NCBI GenBank assembly: GCA_022925895.1
Contig: JAKSYS010000002.1
Location: forward strand, 310,001 to 374,000
DNA: 64,000 nt
DNA from: Fragilaria crotonensis
Lineage: Eukaryota; Bacillariophyta; Fragilariophyceae; Fragilariales; Fragilariaceae
Direction: 5' to 3'
This document shows positions 8,561-18,555 of this stretch, in pieces (positions within the stretch are counted from its first letter, which is position 1; each line of letters starts with the position of its first letter). A model generated the notes under the pieces. The model ran no database searches and was not told the origin of the DNA. It saw only the letters and a program-made list of their open reading frames with translations. Both the position numbers and the translations under genes were made by a program.

Positions 8561-10777
8561 ATGAGCGACAACACTGCCAATAGCAATGACAGAACCCTTA
8601 AGCGCTCTCCAGGGCTTGGCATGGAGCCAAAGTCTATTTTGATTGGAGATCGTCTTCGTCACACGGTTCACAATGGCGCCCTCAAATTGCCTACTCACGC
8701 TCTCCAACTATTGGAGCAGTTATCGGTTCCTCTAGAAGGCACAGGCCATGTCGTGGTTTTGCCTTCGGTCGATTCCGTGGTTAGACCCACGCTTGATAAG
8801 ACCCCCATTACAGTAACTTTTCTGCGGGAGGATACGGTTTTCTTCCCGGCCGAATCTGACGTTGTTGGACAAGATGGTGTTGTCACCACTCCTGTTGCAA
8901 CGACTCGCACCTTGGCTGTAAACCAAACATGGAATCCCACGATACCGGACGCGGATCGAATTCGAGGAGGTGGCCTCGACGACCAAGAAATGCCTGACGC
9001 AGAAAGTGAAAACAATCCAGAAGTTTCCGACGCACCACCAATCGTCTCGACTACGGAGTCGACATCTACGACGGACCCTGATGTCGCCCCTGAGGAACCG
9101 ACCCATGATTCTGCTCCCAATCGTCCTCCTCCTGTTGTGCCATTATCAAAGGATGTAACTCACCCATCTGCAGCTTCATCAATCGGTGTCCAAGTGCCTC
9201 CCGCAGCATCTGATGCAACGTCCGCGGCTGGCACAGACCCCGCACCCGCCAACGAAGGGACCCTTGATTCTGCACCCAAGCCTTCGATCCCAGCGCTCAC
9301 ACCTGCAGCTACTGATGCACCAGTCGTTGTCCGAGCACCGCCCCAACTACCTCCTGATGCAGCGTTACCGTCTGGCTCAGAACCTGTCGCTATAACGGAA
9401 GTTGACCCAAAGCCTCCTGCTGTCGCAGTTGCATCAGTCACAGACCCAGAGCATATCCTTCTACCAACTGACGAGACGTCGGTGATTCCTGCCTCACAAA
9501 CTGCTCGTCCCGAATCTGAGATCAATGTGAAACCTGCTCCCAATATACCCTCAACGATTGCATCCCAAGTCGCAAAAGCTAACTATGTCCCCCCACAACC
9601 GAGAGATACTTCTCTGTCTGGTGCAGCAGCTCAACCAACATCTGCCAGTTCTGACCTCAAAACACAACAAGCCCCTACTCCTCCGGCAGTTCTCGCCTCT
9701 CAAGGAGCTCCGACCCAAGTGATATCTTCATCCATCCAATCAATTCCCGCAGCATCTGGGAGTGCTTCCACCCCATCGCCCACTCCAGTTGTAGCATTGG
9801 CAAAAGTCCCTCCTCCTCAGTATGCTCAACACATTCCAGGCCCAAATGATGAAATGCAAGTAGAAATCAAGAATGCTAGAGCCCCGTGGTACAACAAGGA
9901 CCGAGTGTCGGAAATTGAACGCAGCCTTTTACCAGAATGGTTCGATTCGTCAGCTCAGCATCGGACATCAGACTCATACATCAAGGCGAGAGAGCAAATC
10001 CTCCAAATGTCATCGCAACTTGGGAATCGTTTCATCACCAATGCTCTCATCCGGCGAACTGTACCGGGCGATGCTGGTAGTCTCAATCGCCTCTTTCATT
10101 TCCTTATTTCATACGGCTTCATTAACGCCGATGCTATCAACGATTCCACTCCGACGACAGCCGCACTGCGGGAGACTGCGAAACGTTCGCTCCCCACCAA
10201 ATTTGAAGATGCGCTCGCGGATGCCATTTTGAAGAAGCACAAGACAGACCCCTCAGGTCCAATGAATTGGCAAGGCATAGCTGACGAAATCGGTGACGGC
10301 GCTACTGCGGCCGATTGTCAAAAGGGATTCTTGTCTCTTGATTTGAATTCGATACAACCTTCAGACGCCACTGAACGAAGCATTACGCCTGAGCCTTCTG
10401 ACAAGCCGGATCCAAAGCCTTCTGGAAGGCAAGGTGGTTGGAACATTGAATCGATTTTGGCCAATACTGACGACAAGGTACTTGCTCCAACGGTCGAAAC
10501 TGCACTAAAGCAAACAAGTGATCTCGTACAAGCGCGCAATGCAGTGCTCACGGCATTTATAGCAAGCCAAGCAGCTCTCAAGGCCGTGGCTGAGGAAGAT
10601 GCTCTAGGTCAAGTGATGGCCGAATTGACGGAGAAGCGCATGCATCGACTTGAGAAACGAATCGAGTTATTAAATGACGTTGAAGGCATGATGGAAGCTG
10701 AGCGAATGGCTCTTGAACTGGAACGTCGTGACCTCTACACTGCAAGGTGTAGGCATTGGTTTGGGGGCAGTAGTTGA
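8561..10777 (+). CDS. SWI3/SMARCC/RSC8-type SWIRM-domain chromatin-remodelling subunit
   Basis: A 738-residue intronless protein. Residues about 110-435 are a low-complexity Pro/Ala/Ser/Thr linker. A SWIRM domain follows at about 440-525 (APWYNKDRVSEIERSLLPEW, then YIKAREQILQM, ITNALIRRTVPGDAG, LFHFLISYGFIN). Next comes a SANT-like segment at about 545-600 (DALADAILKKHKTDPSGPMN..GIADEIG) and a C-terminal helix at about 650-735 ending in RMHRLEKRIELLNDVEGMME..LELERRDLY, matching the long coiled coil at the end of SMARCC/SWI3 proteins. Such subunits dimerise and scaffold SWI/SNF-class nucleosome remodelers in the nucleus. The N-terminal 100 residues are a small beta-rich domain not recognised. 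The SANT is divergent; a role in another SWIRM complex is the alternative. Confidence 0.85.
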   Translation: MSDNTANSNDRTLKRSPGLGMEPKSILIGDRLRHTVHNGALKLPTHALQLLEQLSVPLEGTGHVVVLPSVDSVVRPTLDKTPITVTFLREDTVFFPAESDVVGQDGVVTTPVATTRTLAVNQTWNPTIPDADRIRGGGLDDQEMPDAESENNPEVSDAPPIVSTTESTSTTDPDVAPEEPTHDSAPNRPPPVVPLSKDVTHPSAASSIGVQVPPAASDATSAAGTDPAPANEGTLDSAPKPSIPALTPAATDAPVVVRAPPQLPPDAALPSGSEPVAITEVDPKPPAVAVASVTDPEHILLPTDETSVIPASQTARPESEINVKPAPNIPSTIASQVAKANYVPPQPRDTSLSGAAAQPTSASSDLKTQQAPTPPAVLASQGAPTQVISSSIQSIPAASGSASTPSPTPVVALAKVPPPQYAQHIPGPNDEMQVEIKNARAPWYNKDRVSEIERSLLPEWFDSSAQHRTSDSYIKAREQILQMSSQLGNRFITNALIRRTVPGDAGSLNRLFHFLISYGFINADAINDSTPTTAALRETAKRSLPTKFEDALADAILKKHKTDPSGPMNWQGIADEIGDGATAADCQKGFLSLDLNSIQPSDATERSITPEPSDKPDPKPSGRQGGWNIESILANTDDKVLAPTVETALKQTSDLVQARNAVLTAFIASQAALKAVAEEDALGQVMAELTEKRMHRLEKRIELLNDVEGMMEAERMALELERRDLYTARCRHWFGGSS

Positions 10778-11238
10778 GGTATTCCACTACGGCGAAGGAT
10801 TACCTGCTGTCATTTTGCGTTCTCTGAAGACGTACTTATACCCTTTCGCTATACTATTATATCTGCTATCCCGGGATGTAGTTCGTACCATTAGATTTGT
10901 TAAGATGGTGATAACATGCATGAGGACGCCACACTATATTATGGATCCATTAAACAAGTGTATGTCATACACGTTGTTTACACTTGACACTTGGACTCCG
11001 GTATGCCTGTAGTACGGAAGTAGGGGTCTACCGTTCGCCGTTATTAGTGTAGATTGTTGACTGTATGCATACATGTAGCATTCCCACTTTTATCGCACTA
11101 ACCGATCGCCCCCGTGAAAATTCTCATCAACCGAATCAAAAGCCTATGTGAGCCTACCGTTCCTTGTTCATCAACATTTGACCGCTTCCCCTGGATAGTG
11201 GATACTTGGCTCTGACTGCAACGCAAATCTCTGCGTCG
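10778..11238. other. Spacer upstream of the SET gene
   Basis: No gene is supportable. GTAC-rich at about 10985-11040. It should contain the terminator of the SWI3-like gene and the promoter of the SET-domain gene. Confidence 0.5.
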
Positions 11239-12435
11239 ATGCCACTGTCATTTATTTTGTCCACTTTCCTCCTCTCTACAAGCACTTCGTCGTCATGGTT
11301 GTCAAGTCGGCTCGACAAATTTGATCTGATAGTTCATGATTTCGCCACGACAGGTCGAGGACTTCGCACAGTCAGAGCCCGTTGCCCTGGTGACGTTGTC
11401 ATTTCTGTCCCTGAACGCGACGCCGTGACTGTTTCTTCACTGTTGGATCGCTTTCCGGATGTGTTGGGGCGAGCCGCCGCGAAGCGGACAGACAAGAAGT
11501 TGTCCGATGAACAAGTCATGGCAATGGGACTCCTTCTGCTGCGCGACGAAGGCAATCAATACGCATTGTCATTGCCTGAAAGACAGTACTCCGTCTTGGA
11601 CATGCCCAACTCAATACTCCATTGTCTGCCGAGGGCATACCAAAACGTCATTCTTGCGTACCAAGACCACGTCTCAGAGTTGCACCTATCGCTTAATGGC
11701 GTCTTGGATTCCAAAGTATTACTTGATGACTTTTGCTGGGCATTCGCCACAGTACGATCCAGATGCGTGGGAGTGGGCGAGGAAGTTGATACTCGCGTTG
11801 TAGCTGGTGGACAAAAGCGAGTCATGCTTCCTGCATTTGACATTCTGAATCATAAGTTTGGTGCCAATGCAGTCTTACTCCATTCACCTGAGGATCATTC
11901 CTACATTCTCAGATCAAATGATGCTTTTGGGGAGGGAGAGCAAGTCTACATCTCTTATGGTGAGACACGTGATAATCTGAAGATGCTCATGACCTACGGG
12001 TTTTGTGTGCCACGTAATCCGGAGGCGCTAGTATTCTTTGATGTCCAAGATCTTTTGCATGCATGTTCATTGGCGCGACCAGCATTCTTTCCGGAACCAG
12101 TTCAGCAGGCGATACGTGGGCTAATGAGAAAACTTGGGAAGGAACGCGACCTTTACGAATTCAATGGAAGCTGTCACAAACCAAGCAGGTCCCTTCAGGT
12201 TGGTCTTGAGATGATGGCTGATATCGAGAAACAGTTTCTCGAGAAGCCTGATCATTCGTTTGCAAGCGAGGTTTTGAAAGCTCTCGTTTACGCTCGAATA
12301 CAAGAGGTGGGAAATAGTTTGCGAGTGCTTGATCAGATTCACGATATTGACGTCGGGTGGACGCCGTTCATTGATTCGGTTCGAACTCTTCTTCGGTTAG
12401 AATTGGAGATTTGTCGTAGCGATATACAACTCTAG
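11239..12435 (+). CDS. SET-domain protein lysine/histidine methyltransferase, SETD3/SETD4/Rubisco-LSMT class
   Basis: This is a 398-residue protein from the first ATG (11239); an in-frame TTG upstream has no support. The N-terminus is a hydrophobic signal-like segment (PLSFILSTFLLSTSTSSSW), suggesting entry into the secretory or plastid route. The split SET domain begins at about residue 35 (HDFATTGRGLRT, PGDVVISVPE) and resumes with the substrate/AdoMet site FDILNHKFGANA and the closing ISYGETRDNLKMLMTYGFCV at about 235-265, including the conserved Asn-His and the C-terminal Tyr. The helical C-terminal part fits the Rubisco-LSMT substrate-binding fold. Members methylate Rubisco large subunit, aldolase, actin His or ribosomal proteins; the target here is unknown. 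Confidence 0.87.
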   Translation: MPLSFILSTFLLSTSTSSSWLSSRLDKFDLIVHDFATTGRGLRTVRARCPGDVVISVPERDAVTVSSLLDRFPDVLGRAAAKRTDKKLSDEQVMAMGLLLLRDEGNQYALSLPERQYSVLDMPNSILHCLPRAYQNVILAYQDHVSELHLSLNGVLDSKVLLDDFCWAFATVRSRCVGVGEEVDTRVVAGGQKRVMLPAFDILNHKFGANAVLLHSPEDHSYILRSNDAFGEGEQVYISYGETRDNLKMLMTYGFCVPRNPEALVFFDVQDLLHACSLARPAFFPEPVQQAIRGLMRKLGKERDLYEFNGSCHKPSRSLQVGLEMMADIEKQFLEKPDHSFASEVLKALVYARIQEVGNSLRVLDQIHDIDVGWTPFIDSVRTLLRLELEICRSDIQL

Positions 12436-15400
12436 ACAGCAGCGAAACGGCATAAAGTTATCACTTGAAGGTGTTGTGCCACCTTCAGATCATAATGAAA
12501 TAAGGAAAATGCCCAAGTATGATGCTTGTTATCTTCTTCTTAATAGGGGTACAGGCAAACGTTGTTCATATCATTCACTTGCAAATTGCCGTATGGAAGC
12601 AAAGCCACAACAAAAGTTTGTTGATGAGACTGCCATTCAGTCAATTCAGCAGTATTTACCAGCGAGGATCATTCTGTGACTCTCCTCAAGGTAGAATGCG
12701 TGTAACAGTTGAATTAAAGTGAAGTTGAGTTGGCTGAGGAAGCAGTGCAATTGAGGCTGAGCAATTCCATGACTTGATTGGGAACGAAATAAACAAACCA
12801 CTCAATGATCAATTGGTTATGGAGCAGCCCCTGATGTGGGATGAGTCAGCTCTGAAGAAATGCCGGCATTGCTTGACATTGCGGAGCCCCAGTTGCACCC
12901 CTTTTACTGTCAGCAGCCAAGATTTGATGTTGTACAAGGTGCATCGTTTTGATTCAACACAAGATACCCTTATTGCTTTTCATCTTATTTGTCAAAATCA
13001 CTGCATAATCACGTGTTGTTTATTGTGGACTTCTCTGGTGAGATTGATGGTGTAGACCTCTGAAATGATGACATGAAATTGATGGCTGTTGTTCAGGTGG
13101 TCATAATAAGATATGGTGAAAACGTTGGCTTGTCACAAATACGATGACCTCCATGCAGTTGATGACATTATACACACCTCTACCAAAGCAAAAAGCATGT
13201 TTCTGTCATGATGAGTCCTTGCCATGTATTCAGGGAGATTACTATGAAAATACCAGGTGACTTAACAAGAACTCATATCTTCAAGGATAGACGTTTGAGA
13301 TGGTGTTCTGATTGTTGTGTTATTGTGTTCAAAGAATTTTACTAATGCCATGCATGCAAATCATCCATTAAACTTGTCCAACATTGATGCAACTGGCAAG
13401 AAGCGGGCTAACCTGGAAGCTAAAGTACACCTGCCATTGAAAGCTTTGCACAAGGCATGGTCCCAAATGCATATATTTTAGTTATCTTCAAATGTCAAAG
13501 CCACTAGCAGCAAATGTTGAGACATGTTTGCCGATATCATCCGCCAACTTATGTGAAGAATATCTCTAAGTCCACGGTGTTTATGGCCTCAATAGCTACA
13601 TTATGCTGCTACATGAAAATGTCCATGGTGTCTAAGGAATGTTTGGTTGTTTTCTTGGCTGACTGTGTGCATACTACTGGTTATGGGACTGTCCCAAGGG
13701 GTGACAGGCTTCATTTCAGTCCGGAAAGGAAAGTGGTTGTCTGACAGCCAGTGACAGTGTACTAGCAGGCATAAGCTGGAACCATGTATGGTTTGGCGAG
13801 CATCTTCCTTTGGTTATGAAGGCATGCTTCAAGATTTGAATATTTTGAACATGTTGCCATTGATGGAGGCTTCGGTTGACCATATGATTGTGAAGTCAGA
13901 GAAGTCAGCAAATATTGACCCATCTGGTGTTGTTTTGAGAATCCTTTTAGTGTTTGCACTGAAGACGGGATTGACCGCAATATTCACGGTTTGTCAAGGC
14001 AATGCAGCTTCCTGTGACGGATCTCAAAGAGTCCTTCACTGCATGGCAGGAGGTTGTTAGAAAAGACATATGTCACCTGAGTGCGCCTTATGCTGAGTGC
14101 TTCAGAAACGCTTTCAGGCGATGTCATGCCCATTTTCTGCTGGGAATTTGGTGCAAAATTTGAACAAGAACATTGTGATGGCGTCTTTGATTGTGCATAG
14201 AAGCTGATATGGTGGGCCTGCTTTGTTTTGAGGGGAACAATAATCTTGAAAACAAGAAGGTAGGACCACTGGAGAATCATGATCCTGATGTGCAAATAGG
14301 AGGACATACAAGCATAGACAATGTGTTTGTACAACAATATATGGTTCTCACTTTCACTGCTGGCATGGACTAGTAGTAAATGATAAAGAATGTTAAATAC
14401 TTCACTGCAAAGCGCACTTCTTCAACTTCGGGTAATTGTCACCAGCTACTATGACATCCACTCACTTATACTCGGAGTATGCAACAATCAAGCTACTATT
14501 CATCACAATGCTTGCTACCCCTACTAGAACCATGCTCTTGCTTTTAAGCTCCTTGGCACAATGATTATCATCAATGTTTTTGTTTTTCCTGGCTGGTGAA
14601 CTAGTACATCCAACAACATCAATTGTCTTGCATCTTGCTTGCCAGGTCAATACCCTGTGCTGACCTAATGCAAGTAACTTTCTACCTGCTTGGTACTGAA
14701 GGCATGACATCAGCAGCAGTGCTGCTGCTATCCCTAGTATTGGCATCTCTGGGTCAAGAAGTTCTAAATCAAAGGTGAGTCTTCAGTTGTTGCACTCACA
14801 AATCCTCTCCTTATTGCCACCATTGGATCAAACTTCGGAAGCTTTTTCAAAACAGACATCCAAACACATGGCATAGCTTCAAAATTTGATTCTCCGACCT
14901 CCAAAATGTACCGTTTCCGGCTTATTTGATGTAATTGTCTGTATTTCATCTGCTTCTGCCTGTTGTTGATGGACTCATATGGTCAGTGAACCTTATTCCC
15001 GTGGTGCTGAATTACACATATGCTGATTTTCATCCTCCAGTGATGCTTAATTGATTCCTTGGTGACCCTCAATGGTATTTCAAGATTGCCTTGGAGCAAT
15101 GCTTTGTGACAATAGAAGTAATGAGAAATGTTTCATGAACTCAGGCCCAGAAGTAGTTAGAATTCTGTCTGACACCTTTGAATGTATGTACTGCTGCTAC
15201 ATTGACGTAGGCACATAGGATGAGAAAATTTTCATATGCTGAATCATTGGGAGGTTTCTTGTTCCTAAAGAATCTCATGTTGCCCAAGCCTCCGGCAGAT
15301 CTGCTGAAGTTATTCTCTTCAAAGAAGTTCATGTCTCTTGCCGTAATTCACACCTCAGCCATCATGTCACCAGAGGAGTCAGATTTGCCCAAGAACATTC

Positions 15401-15535
15401 TTCTGCTTATTGGTGCTGGATGCCACAGCAGATCTCACCTTCGTTTCAATTATACCCTTGATGATTTGGGGTGAGCAGAGGGGGGGACTAACAACAGCAC
15501 CACAATCAATCATACTCTATGATACTATGATTCAT
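12436..15535. other. Three-kilobase decayed, gene-free region
   Basis: AT-richer than the flanking genes, with many short ORFs broken by stops on both strands. Conceptual fragments on the + strand (for example IDATGKKRANLEAKVHLPLK near 13,390 and YGLAS-like stretches near 13,790-13,980) look like the remains of a long protein, plausibly a transposase, but no family could be recognised. No RNA gene was identified. Confidence 0.4.
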
Positions 15536-15563
15536 CATGGGTCATGGGTCATGGGTCATGGGT
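15536..15563. repeat. Short heptamer tandem repeat (CATGGGT)4
   Basis: Four perfect head-to-tail copies of CATGGGT. It is one of several 7-bp tandem repeats in this window (compare the CACACTG array at the left edge). Confidence 0.95.
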
Positions 15564-16067
15564 GTTCTACTATGAAATACCAGTACTAATGTTGAATGTT
15601 GAGAGCGGGAGTTCGTATGCTATTCTATTCATATATATATACTCATCCTATATACTCACCTGTGGGACACTTGTGTGCAAAAGAGCAGGTACTTGTTTGT
15701 TATTTGTGACCATTCCATACTATGTATTACGATTTTGGCATACTATGACTAATGACTGCCGGTACTTATCATTGTCACTACCAGTGGTCACTACGCAGCT
15801 CCAGGGTGACTACATACTGCACTATTAGCTATTAGTACACGCTATCCGATGAAATACAGTACGTGAACGGGCAGTCGAATCATGTAAATGTAGTCGTGAT
15901 GTCGTGATAGGTGTATGTAACAAATCGTGCACGTTTGGACACGGTACTGATTTCATAGGCCTGGACAAATTCGTATTGGACGGCGAGCGGCGAGGCGCAC
16001 TTTTATTAACGGATCCTTTGAGGCCGTCTCTTACGGTGAACAAAAATCGTGAAATACGTCCCTTACG

Positions 16068-16148
16068 GCGACAAGAATACGAACATAACATAAACGCATT
16101 CTTGTCGCTGACAAAAATAAAATAAATTCTTGTTCGGCGAACAAGAAT
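16068..16148. repeat. Stem-loop and palindrome built from ATTCTTGT boxes
   Basis: An 11-bp perfect inverted repeat (GCGACAAGAAT at 16068-16078 and its complement at 16098-16108, 19-bp loop) is followed by a 23-bp palindrome (ATTCTTGTTCG, one central base, CGAACAAGAAT; 16126-16148). Similar TTGTTCTTG boxes occur near 20,546 and 20,629-20,648, at the far side of the Harbinger cluster. They may be transposase-binding sites near the element ends, or operators for the gene at 16322. Confidence 0.7.
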
Positions 16149-16321
16149 GGTTTGATCAATTCGATTCCTGTGCTCGTCTGACGTCTTCGCCTATATCTTG
16201 CATCTTGTGGTGCTCAATCATCACAGCTATTGTTATTATTATCATCATTATCTGGTGCTCTCAATCAATCTCTTACACAAGTGATCGAGACAATCTCTCA
16301 CACGACCAAACAAGACATACT

Positions 16322-17845
16322 ATGCCGCCACGTAATTCTTCGGCATCAAGCAAGTTCATTGGAAGTTCTCCACTCCAGAAAGAGCTGCAAGGTGTTGCTG
16401 CTTTTGTTGCATTAGCAGATATACATCGTAAAGGCGACTCGATTACCCACGCCATGCAACATACAATGATTGGTGAGAAGTATTTTGGAAATCCAAGTGA
16501 CCCCGACTCAATCGGTTTGGCAGAGCAATTAGTCAATGGGAACGGAGTCTTTCGCGGGCTGTATACTCTATTGGAGGATGAGGAGGAAATTGCTTCTACA
16601 TCAGGCATGATCACCGACAAGAACAAGGGGTATTCTGGATCCAACCATGACCGTCAGAATGAAATCATCCGTCTTTTCAAACCCGAGCTTCATTGTCTCG
16701 GTCCATTGACTAGAATAATTGCAGGAAACAAAGATGGAATCACGTTACCATTACTTCTTCAGAAGGGTCTCACTGGTGACGAGAAAGTTGCTCCTCGTAC
16801 TCTCTTCAACAGAGCAAAGGAGTCAGCCAAGAATTGCAGGAAAGCCTTGAGTCATGTGATGGATGAAGAAAGTCCGTACAAGGACTTTCTGCAAAGTGGC
16901 AATCTCCCGTCGGGAATGCGATTTGAAGACTACCTTGTTTATGTGAGACAGAAAATGTGGGAAGACGGACAAAACGACCCAACTGGTGGCGAAGAGCAAC
17001 AGGTACTGGTGGCAGACGGAAAGGACAATCCTGACAAGACGAATGCAACCGACGATAGTCAGAAGATGCGGATAATGATACCATCGACTTGGTTTTTTCC
17101 TGGATTCATTGTGTTTGCGTTAATGGGTCCAATTGTTCTGTCGTCTGGGTCAAGTGCTGGCGAGGATTATCGATGTGAGCTGATCTTAAGTTCAATTGCT
17201 GCTCCCAAAACAAAGGAAGATAAACTTTTGCAAGGCCGATTGTATGGATCTCGTAACAAAGAACTACGACTCAAGGAGGATGACGGAGACAACATCAGCA
17301 TCCTGAGCAACGCCAGCAAGAAGAGGCAGAGTCGTAGCAAGACGACCGAACATCCTCGCCAACATTCAGGTGCAGGACAAGAAGGACGACGTGACAAAGT
17401 ATCCCTCTCACACAGGCTACAAGCTGCTGGGCTTGCTCAGGCTAAATTGATGGCAGAGAATCGCCGAAAGGCGAAGACGAACGACCTTTTGATCGATATG
17501 CATACCAACAAAGTAATGGGGAAGCAAGCAATGATCACTGAAACCAGAGAACTCGTGAACTTGATGACTCCTGATGATCCAATGCGACCAGCTCAGATTC
17601 AGAGACTTCTCGAGCTCAATGAAGAGTTAAGGCAGGCCTTGAAGGAGCTTGAGAATGCTCAGCAACATGTTATTAACCGTGAGTTGTTAGATGTTGTTGA
17701 CACGATGGAATACTCGGTGCAAAACAATGATAACAAAGGTACGATCAACAACCTCTTTCTGTTGCCGTCGTCACATGCCTTCGATTCTAACGCCAATGCA
17801 TGTTCATTCCATTACGACATCGCGGACAACATCATGAACAGGTAG
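16322..17845 (+). CDS. Unrecognised 507-residue protein, probable companion of the Harbinger element
   Basis: The first good ATG is at 16322; the open frame extends upstream only through a non-ATG codon and a hydrophobic stretch. The N-terminal third is helical and starts KFIGSSPLQKELQGVAAFVA, then ADIHRKGDSITHAMQHTMIG. A hydrophobic segment near residue 260 (WFFPGFIVFALMGPIVL) and a charged C-terminal coiled coil (about 390-470) follow. I do not recognise the family. It is adjacent to a C4-type zinc-finger ORF and convergent with the Harbinger transposase, and PIF/Harbinger elements normally carry a second DNA-binding protein, so a companion role is the leading inference. GT at 17740 and AG at 17897-17898 could splice it to the zinc-finger ORF. 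Confidence 0.55.
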   Translation: MPPRNSSASSKFIGSSPLQKELQGVAAFVALADIHRKGDSITHAMQHTMIGEKYFGNPSDPDSIGLAEQLVNGNGVFRGLYTLLEDEEEIASTSGMITDKNKGYSGSNHDRQNEIIRLFKPELHCLGPLTRIIAGNKDGITLPLLLQKGLTGDEKVAPRTLFNRAKESAKNCRKALSHVMDEESPYKDFLQSGNLPSGMRFEDYLVYVRQKMWEDGQNDPTGGEEQQVLVADGKDNPDKTNATDDSQKMRIMIPSTWFFPGFIVFALMGPIVLSSGSSAGEDYRCELILSSIAAPKTKEDKLLQGRLYGSRNKELRLKEDDGDNISILSNASKKRQSRSKTTEHPRQHSGAGQEGRRDKVSLSHRLQAAGLAQAKLMAENRRKAKTNDLLIDMHTNKVMGKQAMITETRELVNLMTPDDPMRPAQIQRLLELNEELRQALKELENAQQHVINRELLDVVDTMEYSVQNNDNKGTINNLFLLPSSHAFDSNANACSFHYDIADNIMNR

Positions 17846-17909
17846 TGGTAGCAATGCTGTGCCCTTAGTGCTACCATCTTCTACGCCATCGATTCTAAGA
17901 TCGACAATC

Positions 17910-18449
17910 ATGGATGTTCTTTATGCTGATCGTCGCCATGCTCCTGTCTCTGAAGGAATACCAAAACGACACCGAAATACGAAGAAGCAGAAGGTTGTTC
18001 GGACCAACAACAGGAGCTCGCCCATTAGTGGAATCAGTGACGATGGCAGTAGCAGTCTGAAGAGTGGACATTCAAACAACAAGCATCTGGGCGGAGAAGG
18101 AAGGTATAGTACCCATGGCGGCGGCGTTCCTTGCGTTGTACTCGGTGGATCAACTTCATCCGCAGGATCGCCGGCAGTGAGTTTTACAACGGCGTTGTCA
18201 CCATCTATAACGGAAGGATCATTGACAATTTGTGTTGAATGTAAAACCAACCCTTCCAATCATCACTGTCGCAAATGTAATGCAATAGTCTGTGGCGTGT
18301 GTTGCGCTTCGAAACGAGGTTTGGAAGGAACTTGGTGGTGTGGAACTTGTTTCAATACGCGCAGCGCAAAAACCCAGAAAGCAATCCGCGATCACGAATA
18401 CTACTCTGATGATGACGACAACCCTAACCAACAAAGCAGCATGGCCTAA
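17910..18449 (+). CDS. Small Cys-rich zinc-finger protein, possible 3' exon of the preceding gene
   Basis: From the ATG at 17910 it encodes 179 residues. The N-terminus is basic with a bipartite nuclear-localisation look (KRHRNTKKQKVV). The Ser/Gly-rich middle is disordered. Residues about 120-165 carry a compact zinc cluster: CVECKTNPSNHHCRKCNAIV, then CGVCCASKRGLEGTWWCGTC, at least eight cysteines and one histidine pair. The WWCxxCF ending is typical of zinc clusters seen beside transposases in diatoms (recollection, not searched). An acidic tail (YYSDDDDNP) closes the protein. The upstream open frame begins at a GTG, which is consistent with this being a downstream exon of the gene at 16322. 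Confidence 0.55.
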   Translation: MDVLYADRRHAPVSEGIPKRHRNTKKQKVVRTNNRSSPISGISDDGSSSLKSGHSNNKHLGGEGRYSTHGGGVPCVVLGGSTSSAGSPAVSFTTALSPSITEGSLTICVECKTNPSNHHCRKCNAIVCGVCCASKRGLEGTWWCGTCFNTRSAKTQKAIRDHEYYSDDDDNPNQQSSMA

Positions 18450-18555
18450 ATGTAATTGTCTACTAGTAGCGTTCTTTACTAGTAACAATGATACCAGACA
18501 CATACAACGAACCAGTTCGTAGCTAGCATTCATGATGCATACTCGCTCATTCTTA

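Noticed and set aside
8695-9543. Long minus-strand ORFs opposite the SWI3-like gene
   Set aside because: They mirror the Pro/Ser/Ala codon bias of the real + strand gene and have no domain.
16130-16321. Upstream extension of the 16322 protein with a transmembrane segment
   Set aside because: It starts at TTG inside a palindrome and the hydrophobic run is an ATTATT repeat; the ATG at 16322 is preferred.
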